A stretch of DNA of 64,000 bases from Ferruginibacter sp. (GTDB lineage Bacteria; Bacteroidota; Bacteroidia; Chitinophagales; Chitinophagaceae). Numbering within the stretch: the stretch's first letter is position 1; every line of letters starts with the position of its first letter. The DNA lies in the NCBI RefSeq assembly GCF_028288465.1, contig NZ_JAQBNR010000024.1, forward strand, positions 1 through 64,000, given 5' to 3'. Made by a program: the position numbers and the translations under genes. Of the stretch, positions 36,564 to 45,109 are shown one piece after another. A model generated the notes under the pieces. The model had not been told where the DNA came from. It was given only the letters and a program-made list of their open reading frames with translations, and made no database searches.

Positions 36564-39110
36564 TTAAAACCCGTTCGTCTTGTCTGTATTCACGACTTTA
36601 TTGATAGTACCACCCAGCAAACCGCCAAAACCTATGCTGATGGCACTTGTGCGTCTTCTGCCACCGTTTTCAAAGGCCGTAATAAAATCTACCCGGAATA
36701 TTTTCAGGATATTTTCAAGTCCGATAAATAACTCAACGTGATTGCTGAGCTGGTTTATGTAAAACGTGTTGGTACCTGCTACCAGGTTCCAGTTTAACTG
36801 ATTAAACCCAGGAATTTTATTGGTGAGCAATCCATTGAAATGATGTTCGATATGTGCCATTCCATAAAACTTAGCCGTTGTGCTGTTGGCATAATAAGAA
36901 GACAACTGAAAGCTGTTTAAGTACTCCGCGGCCAGCGTGCTTCTGTTGCCGTTAAAATGCTGGTAATCCTGGATGTAAACTGTTTTGTTATTCAAAAAAC
37001 CGCCGAGACCGACATTGTATTTCAGCAAGCCCCAAAGTTTAAAATTATTATCATTGGCAACATTGAATTTCCATTTATCGAAGTTTACATCGCTGCCAAA
37101 AATACTATTCAAACCCCTGGTATAGTTCAAGGTGAAAGTAGGATACTTTGATCCAATCGCAACTTTGCGATATGGAAATTGCACGTACTGCTGACCGGGC
37201 TTATAACTAATGTCGGTACTTACTATTACCGCCTGGTAACGGTTAAACTGGGTGGCTATTTTTTCATACGGATAATTGGGGGTTATATCAACGCTGTCTC
37301 TTTTAAACACCGTAAATTTAGTAGTGTTGTTCAATGGTATCCGGTCTTCGTACAATGCCTTTATGCTAAAACGTAAACCACTTTCGTATCGTTTGGTAAA
37401 GCCGGTGGCAACAAAAATATTTTCATAAGTCTTCATAAAATTATCGCCATACAGCAAGGTGCTGATGCTGTTGACCAGTGGCGTAATCGGACTTTCTTTA
37501 TTAAACTGGCTTACTCTTTTACCCGCTGAAAAAGCCCATTCTTCCCGCTTTATTTTTTTATCCAATTCCATGTCTCTTGAGCGAAGTGTAATATCTGTCC
37601 ATGCATTTAAATGGGCATTGCTAAAACCATAGCGGATATTGGGCATTACAGTCAGCCGCCTGGCAGCCGGCAGATTTTTCTCATAATAACCACCAACATT
37701 CAGCACCAACCCTTCTGCTGTATTGTATTCCATGTTCTTTAACAGTGAATTTACGCCCCAGTTATAAGTGTGCAATTTGCTGTAATGCGTACGACTGATA
37801 CCGCTCCAGAAAACGTCCAGCACTTTAACCTTCCCCTGCTTTTTCTTTAAAGAATCAATCGCCGTTTTGCTGATAGCAGAATCTTTTTGGCGCTCAAATA
37901 AACTGTCTTTCACCAGGTAATCTTTTACCTCTTCCTTTTCCAGTGGCACAGGTCGGATGCTGTCCCAGTAAGCAGCGGGCTTTTTATTTACATTGGTATC
38001 ATATTTAATAATTACTCTGTCAAAATAATTTTTAGCGAAATTGGGAGCTACGTTATAATCTGTGTACACATTTACAAAATTGCCAATTGCATCAATCCCC
38101 AGCTTATTAAAATTAAAATGCAGCAACTGATTTTTTACCCGCCACACTTCATCATTTACCGGCACATGAAACTGTGTTATCTGCAACGTATCAATAATCT
38201 CCAGCTGTGATTTTTTAGTAAGCTTTAAATCAAAACTATGAATGCGCCAATCGTTTTCCGTGATATTAATGATACCGGAAAAAAGCGGCTCATAATCCCT
38301 GCGGGGTGTTACCCGGATGCTGTTGATTTCTTTACCGTTTTCCCAAAAGCTACCCAAAAATTTAAATTTATAAAAACTAATGGCCTTATCGGCAAGGGGC
38401 GAGATAAAGCCTCTTGGGTTAAGTTGTTCTGCAAAAATGGTTACGGTATTTTGATATAAACTGATAAACGTTGGAAAGCTGAAACCAAAGCCACTGCTGC
38501 CACTCACGCGGCTGCTGACAACCTGCATTTTAAATTTATCAGGTTGCTGAATAGCCACTTTTGCCACCGACTCCGATAAATAAATAATACCCACGCCCAG
38601 CGTATCCAGCATCATTTCCTGGCGGTCTGCATCCGGAATTTTTCTGCCGAAAATTTTTGTTGGCAGGTGCCGCAGTTTAATCATATCCTTGGCATATAGG
38701 TCACAGGTAAATGCATTTACCTGTTTAAAATAACCGGGTCTTTTTTTAATGGCTTCGCGTATGATCTGGTAGGCAGGGTCTTCACCATTACTTTTTACGA
38801 CCACTTCTTTCATTACCAGTTTTTGTTCGGCCAAAATAAAAACCAATTCTTCATCGTGTGAATTGATAGTTACTGCCTTTTCCTGCGTAGTATACCCAAC
38901 GTGCTGGCAAACGATGGTATAAGTGCCGGGTGTTACATTAAATGCAAAACGAGCCCTGTTATTAGCGCTGGCACCGTTGGTAGTACCTTTAATGGTGATA
39001 GAAGAATAAGGCAGCAGGTCGCCCTTTGCATTGAAGACAGTGCCGTATATTTTTTGTGCTGATGTTTTAATGGCAATCAATATGGCAAGAAGCAAAAAAT
39101 ATTTCTTCAT
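36564..39110 (-). CDS. DUF5686 outer-membrane protein with CarboxypepD-reg domain
   Basis: 848 residues. A signal peptide (MKKYFLLLAILIAI, cleavage near TSAQ) is followed by a carboxypeptidase-regulatory-like domain (KIYGTVFNAKGDLLPYSSITIKG, ~20-105). The DUF5686 region follows (DPAYQIIREAIKKRPGYFKQVNAF), and the long C-terminal part has alternating amphipathic strands typical of an outer-membrane barrel. The family is Bacteroidota-specific and of unknown function; unlike TonB receptors it has no plug domain. Transcription looks monocistronic. Confidence 0.88.
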   Translation of the reverse strand: MKKYFLLLAILIAIKTSAQKIYGTVFNAKGDLLPYSSITIKGTTNGASANNRARFAFNVTPGTYTIVCQHVGYTTQEKAVTINSHDEELVFILAEQKLVMKEVVVKSNGEDPAYQIIREAIKKRPGYFKQVNAFTCDLYAKDMIKLRHLPTKIFGRKIPDADRQEMMLDTLGVGIIYLSESVAKVAIQQPDKFKMQVVSSRVSGSSGFGFSFPTFISLYQNTVTIFAEQLNPRGFISPLADKAISFYKFKFLGSFWENGKEINSIRVTPRRDYEPLFSGIINITENDWRIHSFDLKLTKKSQLEIIDTLQITQFHVPVNDEVWRVKNQLLHFNFNKLGIDAIGNFVNVYTDYNVAPNFAKNYFDRVIIKYDTNVNKKPAAYWDSIRPVPLEKEEVKDYLVKDSLFERQKDSAISKTAIDSLKKKQGKVKVLDVFWSGISRTHYSKLHTYNWGVNSLLKNMEYNTAEGLVLNVGGYYEKNLPAARRLTVMPNIRYGFSNAHLNAWTDITLRSRDMELDKKIKREEWAFSAGKRVSQFNKESPITPLVNSISTLLYGDNFMKTYENIFVATGFTKRYESGLRFSIKALYEDRIPLNNTTKFTVFKRDSVDITPNYPYEKIATQFNRYQAVIVSTDISYKPGQQYVQFPYRKVAIGSKYPTFTLNYTRGLNSIFGSDVNFDKWKFNVANDNNFKLWGLLKYNVGLGGFLNNKTVYIQDYQHFNGNRSTLAAEYLNSFQLSSYYANSTTAKFYGMAHIEHHFNGLLTNKIPGFNQLNWNLVAGTNTFYINQLSNHVELFIGLENILKIFRVDFITAFENGGRRRTSAISIGFGGLLGGTINKVVNTDKTNGF

Positions 39111-39285
39111 GGTTAAATATAAATAGCTGCGAATTTAACAGGGATTATGTTATGAAGCTGTAAATGGGAACAAAAATTTGGGAGATGCCGGTAACTATCC
39201 AATTTTTATGCTGGCTTAAGAAATTACCATTAACAATTAATTCTAAAAAGCTTTCGATCCGAAAGCGTTCCCTCCAGCTGCAACA

Positions 39286-39338
39286 GTACAAGAGGGCGAT
39301 GCAAGAATTTACCACATAGCTTCCTGGCCCGGACCAAA
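39286..39338 (+). repeat. Dispersed ~55-bp intergenic repeat, copy E
   Basis: Runs from GTACAAGAGGGCGATGCAAG to TTCCTGGCCCGGACCAAA. The GCCCGG end is five bases from the stop codon of the 113-aa membrane protein gene (-). A small ctttcg/cgaaag hairpin lies just upstream, around 39251-39265. Confidence 0.8.
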
Positions 39339-39343
39339 ATAAC

Positions 39344-39685
39344 TTAACTGCGCCGCAAATAACTGCCGGACAACGCAGCAAAACCTGCCACCAATGCGCC
39401 TATGATAGCGGTGATGCCAATGAGCATAAAGGGACTGTCTGTTTTAAACATCAGTATGCTTACTTTATGAGCCAGCACATGATTGTTGTTACTGCTGATA
39501 TACCAGGATAAAGAACCCCATAACAACAGGATGGAGATGAACCCGGTTAAAAATGATTTACCCGGCTGCTGTGGTATTAAACCTGATACAATGAATGCAA
39601 CAAATGCAATGCTCCACCAGGGCAGGTACAGGCAAGCCGCCACACTTAACAAGGCAATCAATACTAAAGAGACGATAAATTTCAT
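39344..39685 (-). CDS. Small four-helix membrane protein
   Basis: 113 residues with four hydrophobic segments (about 4-20, 25-40, 47-65, 83-108) and an Arg-Arg-Ser C-terminus. No recognised domain. It starts 53 bases before the stop of the penicillin-acylase gene region on the same strand. Hypothetical inner-membrane protein. Confidence 0.65.
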   Translation of the reverse strand: MKFIVSLVLIALLSVAACLYLPWWSIAFVAFIVSGLIPQQPGKSFLTGFISILLLWGSLSWYISSNNNHVLAHKVSILMFKTDSPFMLIGITAIIGALVAGFAALSGSYLRRS

Positions 39686-39738
39686 ATAATCTGTTTGAAA
39701 ATTAAGGATGGTTGTTGCAAAAAAATATCACAACGCTG

Positions 39739-42168
39739 CTAATTGCTGAAACTCATTTTCCATTTTATCCTGCCGTCTTTTTCTTCACCGGCCTTCATCA
39801 TCCACAACGGGTAGTATTTTCCTGCCACCCACTGGTCAACAAAATTATCGTAGAACCTGCTGCCGGGGTTGCCACTTTGCCCGCCGGGATAAACGCCCCA
39901 GGCTTCTGTCTTGTCTGTAAGGCTAACAATCATCCTCCAGCTGGGACCATGATCTGATTTGGTCGCATTGATACAATGCGAACCGCCGCCAACCGGCAAG
40001 TTCAACCTGCTGAAAGGTTCCAGTTTTGCCAAATGGTTTATCCTTGTTGCCTTGAACGCCGCCCATGTTAAATGGGATTTGCTTTCTTCAATTTTTAATT
40101 GTTGCGTTGCGGCTTTAAAGGCAGCTGTTACATCATCCGCAAGCGTTTCTTTTGCGGATGTTTCTATGTTATCTAAAAATTTATAGCTGCTATCTCTTAA
40201 TATGCCGTCAAGTAAACTGCTCTCAAAAGGATGTGAGATTACCTGGGGTGCCTTTTTAAATTCATCCCTAAGCACTACACTATCAAAACAAGTCCAGAGC
40301 ACTGAAAAAATGGTTGGACCTGTTGCATTGATGTCGTTGTTAAGGTCCCATTTTTTCAGCAGGTCCAGGTATTTTTTGCCACTTTCGTCCAGCTTGCCTT
40401 CATCAATATTTTTTAAAAATAATGGCCTCGCCATTTCGGCGAATACATCATAATTACTGGTTTGCATGGCCATCATATCCTGCGGCGTAATGGCGCTCAT
40501 AGCGGTTAATTTTCTGTTGATGATTAAGCCGCGGTAAGGCGGATAATTACGACCGAGATAGTATGGATAAGTTGAGTCGGCAGGCTTTTGATTGGCGCTG
40601 CTTACAAAGCCTCTTTCAGGATTGTACTGAAACGGATTTTCATCCTGTGGAATCATGCCCTGCCACATATAACTGCTGTCGGTACCAGGCATAATAAAAT
40701 CGCCCTGCCCCTTCCATTTGGCCGGCCACTCGCCCTGCGTGCGCATGGCAATATCTCCATTTTTGGCTGCAAAGGCAAAGTTTTGCCCGGGTGTATGCAT
40801 GTTGGTTACAGCCGCTAAATAATCTGCATAATTTTTTGCATGGTTCAGCATATTAAAGGCAAGCAGTTCTTTACTGGGATCATGTGCTTTCCATCGTACA
40901 GCATAATATTTATTGCCGGTGATTCTGCTGCCGCTGAAAGTTTTATCATACATCACCGGACCAAAAACGGTGTAGGCTACTTTATCAATATAATCCGCCT
41001 GATCTTTTATTTTAATGGTTTCTGTACGGAACTCCGTTTTTTTCCAGGCACTGTCAAACCAGTATTCATTGCGGCTTTCGTCTTTAAATTTTATTTCATA
41101 GTAGTCCCGTACATCGCGGCCACCATTGGTAACGCCCCAGGCTACGTTATCATTAAAGCCGATGATTACACTGGGTGCGCCGGGAAAAGTAGCGCCATAC
41201 ACGTTAAAGTTGGGAGTGCTTAGCTGCATCTCGAACCAAAGCGATGGCAGGTTTAAACCCAGGTGCGGATCGTTGCATAAAATGGGTGCACCGCTTTTTG
41301 TTTTACTGCCTGCAGCCACCCAGTTGTTGCTGCCATTTTCCGGATCGGGTTTTTCTTCCTGCATTACCAGCAGATCTTTATTGGCGAAGTAAACAGAATC
41401 TGCTGTGGCGGGCGCTTTCACCAATACTTTGGGTGCTGCATATATCGTTCCTTTGGGAATAATGGGATCCAGGGAATCTTGTTTGGAGGGATATAACAAA
41501 TCAAAATCTGCCGGGCTAAAATAAGTTTTTGCATTCGTCATTTCAATATCATCATCATGCGCCGCCAAATCATACGACATGTATTTTAAAAATAAAGCCG
41601 TTTTTAAATTGGTCCAGGGCTCGGGCTGGTAGCCTATTAATTTATATTCGATGGGTAATTTCGCTTCTGTAATATTGCTGATATAAGCATTTACACCCGC
41701 CGTATAAGCATCACAGGATGCCCTGGTAGTTGGGTCTGCTTGCATTTCTTTCAATGAAATTTCGGCGGCATACACCATACCTAACCGCCTGAACTCACGG
41801 TCATGCGTAAGCGCCTTTTCACCAATAATTTCACTTGCCCGTCCGGCAGCGGCATGGGTTTGCAATTCCATTTGCCATAACCTGAATTTAGCATGCAGGT
41901 AACCCTGTACAAAATAGGCGTCGTTTTCCTGTTCGGCAAAAACATGCGGCACCAGTCTGTCATCGAGGTACACATTGACTTTACCTTTCAACTGAGGAAA
42001 ATTAAACGTTTCATTAAAGGTAGCATCAGCATTTTCGGCATTCTGCCAAACACCATGTTGCGGACTCAGCAATTTACCAAGTGGTGCAGGTAATAACAGT
42101 TTTGAATTAAGGGTAATTATCAAACCAGTTGTTACAGCTGCGGAAAGAATGCATGGCAAGAGTTTCAT
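39739..42168 (-). CDS. Penicillin-acylase family Ntn hydrolase
   Basis: 809 residues with an N-terminal hydrophobic signal or anchor. Ser280 in ENGSNNWVAAG is the residue that becomes the N-terminal nucleophile after autoproteolysis. The DPHLGLNLPSLWFEMQL and GVTNGGRDVRDYY segments are typical of the beta chain. Family members cleave amide bonds of acyl side chains (penicillins, acyl-homoserine lactones, N-acyl amino acids) in the periplasm. The substrate here is unknown. Confidence 0.9.
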   Translation of the reverse strand: MKLLPCILSAAVTTGLIITLNSKLLLPAPLGKLLSPQHGVWQNAENADATFNETFNFPQLKGKVNVYLDDRLVPHVFAEQENDAYFVQGYLHAKFRLWQMELQTHAAAGRASEIIGEKALTHDREFRRLGMVYAAEISLKEMQADPTTRASCDAYTAGVNAYISNITEAKLPIEYKLIGYQPEPWTNLKTALFLKYMSYDLAAHDDDIEMTNAKTYFSPADFDLLYPSKQDSLDPIIPKGTIYAAPKVLVKAPATADSVYFANKDLLVMQEEKPDPENGSNNWVAAGSKTKSGAPILCNDPHLGLNLPSLWFEMQLSTPNFNVYGATFPGAPSVIIGFNDNVAWGVTNGGRDVRDYYEIKFKDESRNEYWFDSAWKKTEFRTETIKIKDQADYIDKVAYTVFGPVMYDKTFSGSRITGNKYYAVRWKAHDPSKELLAFNMLNHAKNYADYLAAVTNMHTPGQNFAFAAKNGDIAMRTQGEWPAKWKGQGDFIMPGTDSSYMWQGMIPQDENPFQYNPERGFVSSANQKPADSTYPYYLGRNYPPYRGLIINRKLTAMSAITPQDMMAMQTSNYDVFAEMARPLFLKNIDEGKLDESGKKYLDLLKKWDLNNDINATGPTIFSVLWTCFDSVVLRDEFKKAPQVISHPFESSLLDGILRDSSYKFLDNIETSAKETLADDVTAAFKAATQQLKIEESKSHLTWAAFKATRINHLAKLEPFSRLNLPVGGGSHCINATKSDHGPSWRMIVSLTDKTEAWGVYPGGQSGNPGSRFYDNFVDQWVAGKYYPLWMMKAGEEKDGRIKWKMSFSN

Positions 42169-42228
42169 AAAAAAATTTGTATGCGTAAAATAAGTAAATC
42201 CATCTTTAACAAACTAATTTCAATTATT

Positions 42229-42236
42229 TATTTTTG
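42229..42236 (+). promoter_or_regulatory. Promoter -7 box for miaE, leaderless spacing
   Basis: TAttTTTG followed by exactly four bases and the ATG at 42241. A TTTA 20 bases upstream could be a degenerate -33 box. Confidence 0.45.
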
Positions 42237-42240
42237 TATG

Positions 42241-42852
42241 ATGGAGACAGACAGTATTGATGTTAAAAATATTCTCGGCTTACAATTACCCACCGACCCC
42301 CGCTGGATCAACCTCGCTGAAATGCAACTGGAAGAAATACTGACTGACCATGCTTATTGCGAGCAAAAGGCAGCTACCACTTGCATTACACTCATTCAAC
42401 GTTATAGTGATAAGGAAAAATTAGTTACCAGTTTAAGCCCGATTGTTACAGAGGAATGGGGACATTTCCGGCTCGTACTGGCTGAACTGCATAGAAGAAA
42501 ATTACAACTGGGCAAACAAAGAAAAGATGCGTACGTAAACAGATTGATTGAATTTCAGCAAAAAGGTGGCAGTCCGGATGAGCGGATGCTGGACCATTTA
42601 CTAACCATGGCATTGATAGAAGCCCGCAGTTGCGAACGTTTTAAAAGATTAAGTGAAGGGTTGAATGATGCCTACATGAGAAGATTTTACCGCCGCTTTA
42701 TGGAAAGCGAAGCCGGACATTATACCTTATTTATTGAACTGGCAGAAACCTATTGCAAAAAAGAAAAAGTTCGCAAGCGCTGGAAAGAATGGCTGGTGTA
42801 TGAGAAGGCAGTGATGGACGAGATGGAAGTAAGGGGGGACAGGATACATTAG
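42241..42852 (+). CDS. miaE: tRNA-(ms2io6A37) hydroxylase
   Basis: Two adjacent ATGs (42238, 42241) are possible. I choose 42241 because of the TAnnTTTG-N4-ATG spacing; a start at 42181 would leave only 12 bases to the divergent gene. About 203 residues of ferritin-like helices carry the di-iron ligand set: EEILTDHAYCEQKA (Glu, Glu), EEWGHF (ExxH), EARSCERF (Glu) and ESEAGHY (ExxH). MiaE hydroxylates the isopentenyl group of the modified base at tRNA position 37, using oxygen. Confidence 0.9.
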   Translation: METDSIDVKNILGLQLPTDPRWINLAEMQLEEILTDHAYCEQKAATTCITLIQRYSDKEKLVTSLSPIVTEEWGHFRLVLAELHRRKLQLGKQRKDAYVNRLIEFQQKGGSPDERMLDHLLTMALIEARSCERFKRLSEGLNDAYMRRFYRRFMESEAGHYTLFIELAETYCKKEKVRKRWKEWLVYEKAVMDEMEVRGDRIH

Positions 42853-42877
42853 CACAAGCCCTAAATTGAAAAGCTCG

Positions 42878-42913
42878 CTAAATCCCAAAGAAGGACTTCT
42901 TTTGGAGATTTAG
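42878..42913. terminator. Hairpin between convergent miaE and GSCFA genes
   Basis: ctaaatcccaaagaag pairs, with one mismatch and a two-base bulge, with cttcttttggagatttag around agga. No long T-run follows, so termination is less certain. Confidence 0.45.
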
Positions 42914-43026
42914 GTTGGAGTGTATTTTTACTTATAGCTCGATTTATTTTTAATTCAGTGGCTTGCTGAAAGGCTGCATTGATTAGATTTTTTAAATTAA
43001 TCACTTCAGCTTTATCTTTTCATCCG

Positions 43027-44034
43027 CTATAAGTGCGTTTCTATCTTACTAAAATAGCTTCTCTCCTCTTCAAAATTGATGTAGGGATATTGACTGCTTA
43101 GCTGGTTTACTTTTTCCAGGTTTGTTTGTAAAAATTTTTTGTGCTGCTGCGATGTTGGGTTAAAGGGCTTGTGACTTTTGGCGGCATTGATCACATTGAT
43201 TTCAGCCATCAGCTTTTTTGTGGATTCATCGATACAGGCATCCACAAATTTTTCCCATACATAATGTGTCGCCGCATAATTTGGGTGCACCATGTCTTCT
43301 GCATAAAAACGGTAATCTCTTAAATCGTCAATTACCAATTCATACGCAGGGAAATAAAACCGGTCTTGCTCGTTTTCAATCAATGCATGCACAGCCTGTA
43401 TCAGCGTGGCTTTGCTGCGGTTATTTTCTACAAACCCATCCCTTAAATGCCGCACCGGGCTGATAGTAAAAATTGTTTTAATGGACGGGTTAACCACCTT
43501 TATTTCAGAAAGCATTTGCTGCAGCGCCGTGGTGATTTCTTCTACGGTCAATAATTTTTTATTGAATTTATCTGTTGGTACTTTGTGGCAGTTAGCTACC
43601 ACTTCACCCTGCAACCCTGCACTAGTGCCCGTTGCCAGCGTATAGGCAAATGCAGAGCCCAGGGTTAACAATAACCAGTCTGCACTTTTTAAAAATGCAT
43701 GTGCCTTTTGTTGTGAATGATTAATTCTTTGTAAACATTGTTCCTGGTCAGGATGCGAAAACCGGCTGTGATGCTCCCAGCTGTTCCAGCATTCATTCTG
43801 GTAAAATAAATCTGCTGCTTGGTATTGTTTGTTATGAATATAAGAGGTAATGGACCTGGTAATACTGATGGGGTTGAATAAAATACCATTGGGATTTTCA
43901 AGCACATCAAATTTGTGCTGCTTTAATTTAGCGCCCATATTTTCTGTGAAACAGGAACCAACCAGCAACAATTTTTGCTGGTGACTGATGCTTGTTGCAA
44001 ATGGTTTGGGTGAAAAGGCCAGGTGAAAATCCAT
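43027..44034 (-). CDS. GSCFA-domain protein
   Basis: 335 residues. LLLVGSCFTENMG (residues ~25-36) is the signature that names the GSCFA family. DxVHPNYAATHYVWEKF near residue 235 supplies a conserved Asp/His, as in SGNH-type hydrolases. The fold is probably an SGNH-like esterase of unknown substrate, without a signal peptide. The ATG is preceded at four bases by a TAnnTTTG box. Confidence 0.9.
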   Translation of the reverse strand: MDFHLAFSPKPFATSISHQQKLLLVGSCFTENMGAKLKQHKFDVLENPNGILFNPISITRSITSYIHNKQYQAADLFYQNECWNSWEHHSRFSHPDQEQCLQRINHSQQKAHAFLKSADWLLLTLGSAFAYTLATGTSAGLQGEVVANCHKVPTDKFNKKLLTVEEITTALQQMLSEIKVVNPSIKTIFTISPVRHLRDGFVENNRSKATLIQAVHALIENEQDRFYFPAYELVIDDLRDYRFYAEDMVHPNYAATHYVWEKFVDACIDESTKKLMAEINVINAAKSHKPFNPTSQQHKKFLQTNLEKVNQLSSQYPYINFEEERSYFSKIETHL

Positions 44035-44038
44035 GAAG

Positions 44039-44046
44039 CAAAATTA
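44039..44046 (-). promoter_or_regulatory. Promoter -7 box for GSCFA gene, leaderless spacing
   Basis: The minus strand reads TAatTTTG, CTTC, ATG. No -33 TTG is seen at normal distance. Confidence 0.45.
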
Positions 44047-44174
44047 CTGGATTGTTTTTTATGGATAGAACACTATTGGATGGAACGCTGATGACACTGA
44101 TTGGACAGCATTTGAACGGATAATTTAAAACTGATAAAATACGGATATTGTAAGTGTATTATGTTGGTACGGTA

Positions 44175-45041
44175 TTACACAAATATTTCATTGGCTAGAT
44201 CAATGCATTCTGATAAAGCCTGTTCATTTAAATTATTGAGCAAATTCAATTGATTGAAATAGGGGATCATTAAAGCAGTGTCCATATTACCAACCAGTTC
44301 ATCTCCAGCCATCGGGCACCCGCCGATGCCTTTTAATGCACCGTCAAAACGACGGCATCCAGCCTGCAAGGCCGCATCCAGTTTAGCTTTCCAATTGTGT
44401 GTTGTAGAATGCAGGTGAACGCCGACGGTTGTGTCCGGATACGCAGGTATAACTGCTTTTAAAATGGACCCTACTTGTTGTGGCGTGGCAATGCCAATAG
44501 TGTCGGCAATTGATATAATGCTTATATCCATTGCTGTCATGGTTTCCAACCACTGCATAACTATGCTTTCATTATAGGGATCGCCATATAAATTACCAAA
44601 ACCCATGGAAATATAAATGACCATTTTTTTTTGATTCTTTATACAGAGATTTTGAATCTCTTCCACAGTTTGCAAGGATTGCTCCATACTACTGTTGGTA
44701 TTGCGCAGTTGAAAAGTGGGCGATATGGAAAAAGGAAATCCCAGGTAAGTGATTGCGTCATGTACTACGGCATCCTTGGCGCCACGGGCATTTGCCACAA
44801 TGGCGAGCAGTTTTGTTTTTGATCCATCTGAGTTAAGCCCGCAGATTACCTGCTCTGTATCGGCCATTTGCGGTATGGCTTTATGAGAAACAAAACTACC
44901 AAAATCAATTGTATCAAACCCTACTTTTAGTAAAGCATTGAGGTATTGAATTTTTTTATTTGTTGGTATAAAGCGGGGCCAGCCCTGCATAGCATCCCTG
45001 GGGCATTCAATCAGCTGTATTACGGGTGATGCAATGTTCAT
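44175..45041 (-). CDS. Hydroxymethylglutaryl-CoA lyase
   Basis: 288 residues with the DRE-TIM barrel layout. LIECPRDAMQGW holds the Arg-Asp of the family's PRDGLQ motif in altered form, VGVHLHSTTHN holds the metal His pair, and GIGGCPMAG contains the catalytic Cys loop. It cleaves HMG-CoA to acetyl-CoA and acetoacetate in leucine breakdown. No other leucine-catabolism gene is next to it. A terminator just upstream isolates it from the TPR gene. Confidence 0.88.
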   Translation of the reverse strand: MNIASPVIQLIECPRDAMQGWPRFIPTNKKIQYLNALLKVGFDTIDFGSFVSHKAIPQMADTEQVICGLNSDGSKTKLLAIVANARGAKDAVVHDAITYLGFPFSISPTFQLRNTNSSMEQSLQTVEEIQNLCIKNQKKMVIYISMGFGNLYGDPYNESIVMQWLETMTAMDISIISIADTIGIATPQQVGSILKAVIPAYPDTTVGVHLHSTTHNWKAKLDAALQAGCRRFDGALKGIGGCPMAGDELVGNMDTALMIPYFNQLNLLNNLNEQALSECIDLANEIFV

Positions 45042-45058
45042 ATGCTACAAGTTAAAAA

Positions 45059-45088
45059 AAGAGCAGCATATTTTAGTATGCTGCTCTT
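45059..45088 (-). terminator. Intrinsic terminator after TPR protein gene
   Basis: A perfect 12-bp stem (45059-45070 with 45077-45088, loop ttttag). On the minus strand it is followed by ttttttt, the classic intrinsic form. It ends the 45110-46378 gene before the HMG-CoA lyase start. Confidence 0.88.
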
Positions 45089-45109
45089 ACAAATTAATTC
45101 AACAAACTA

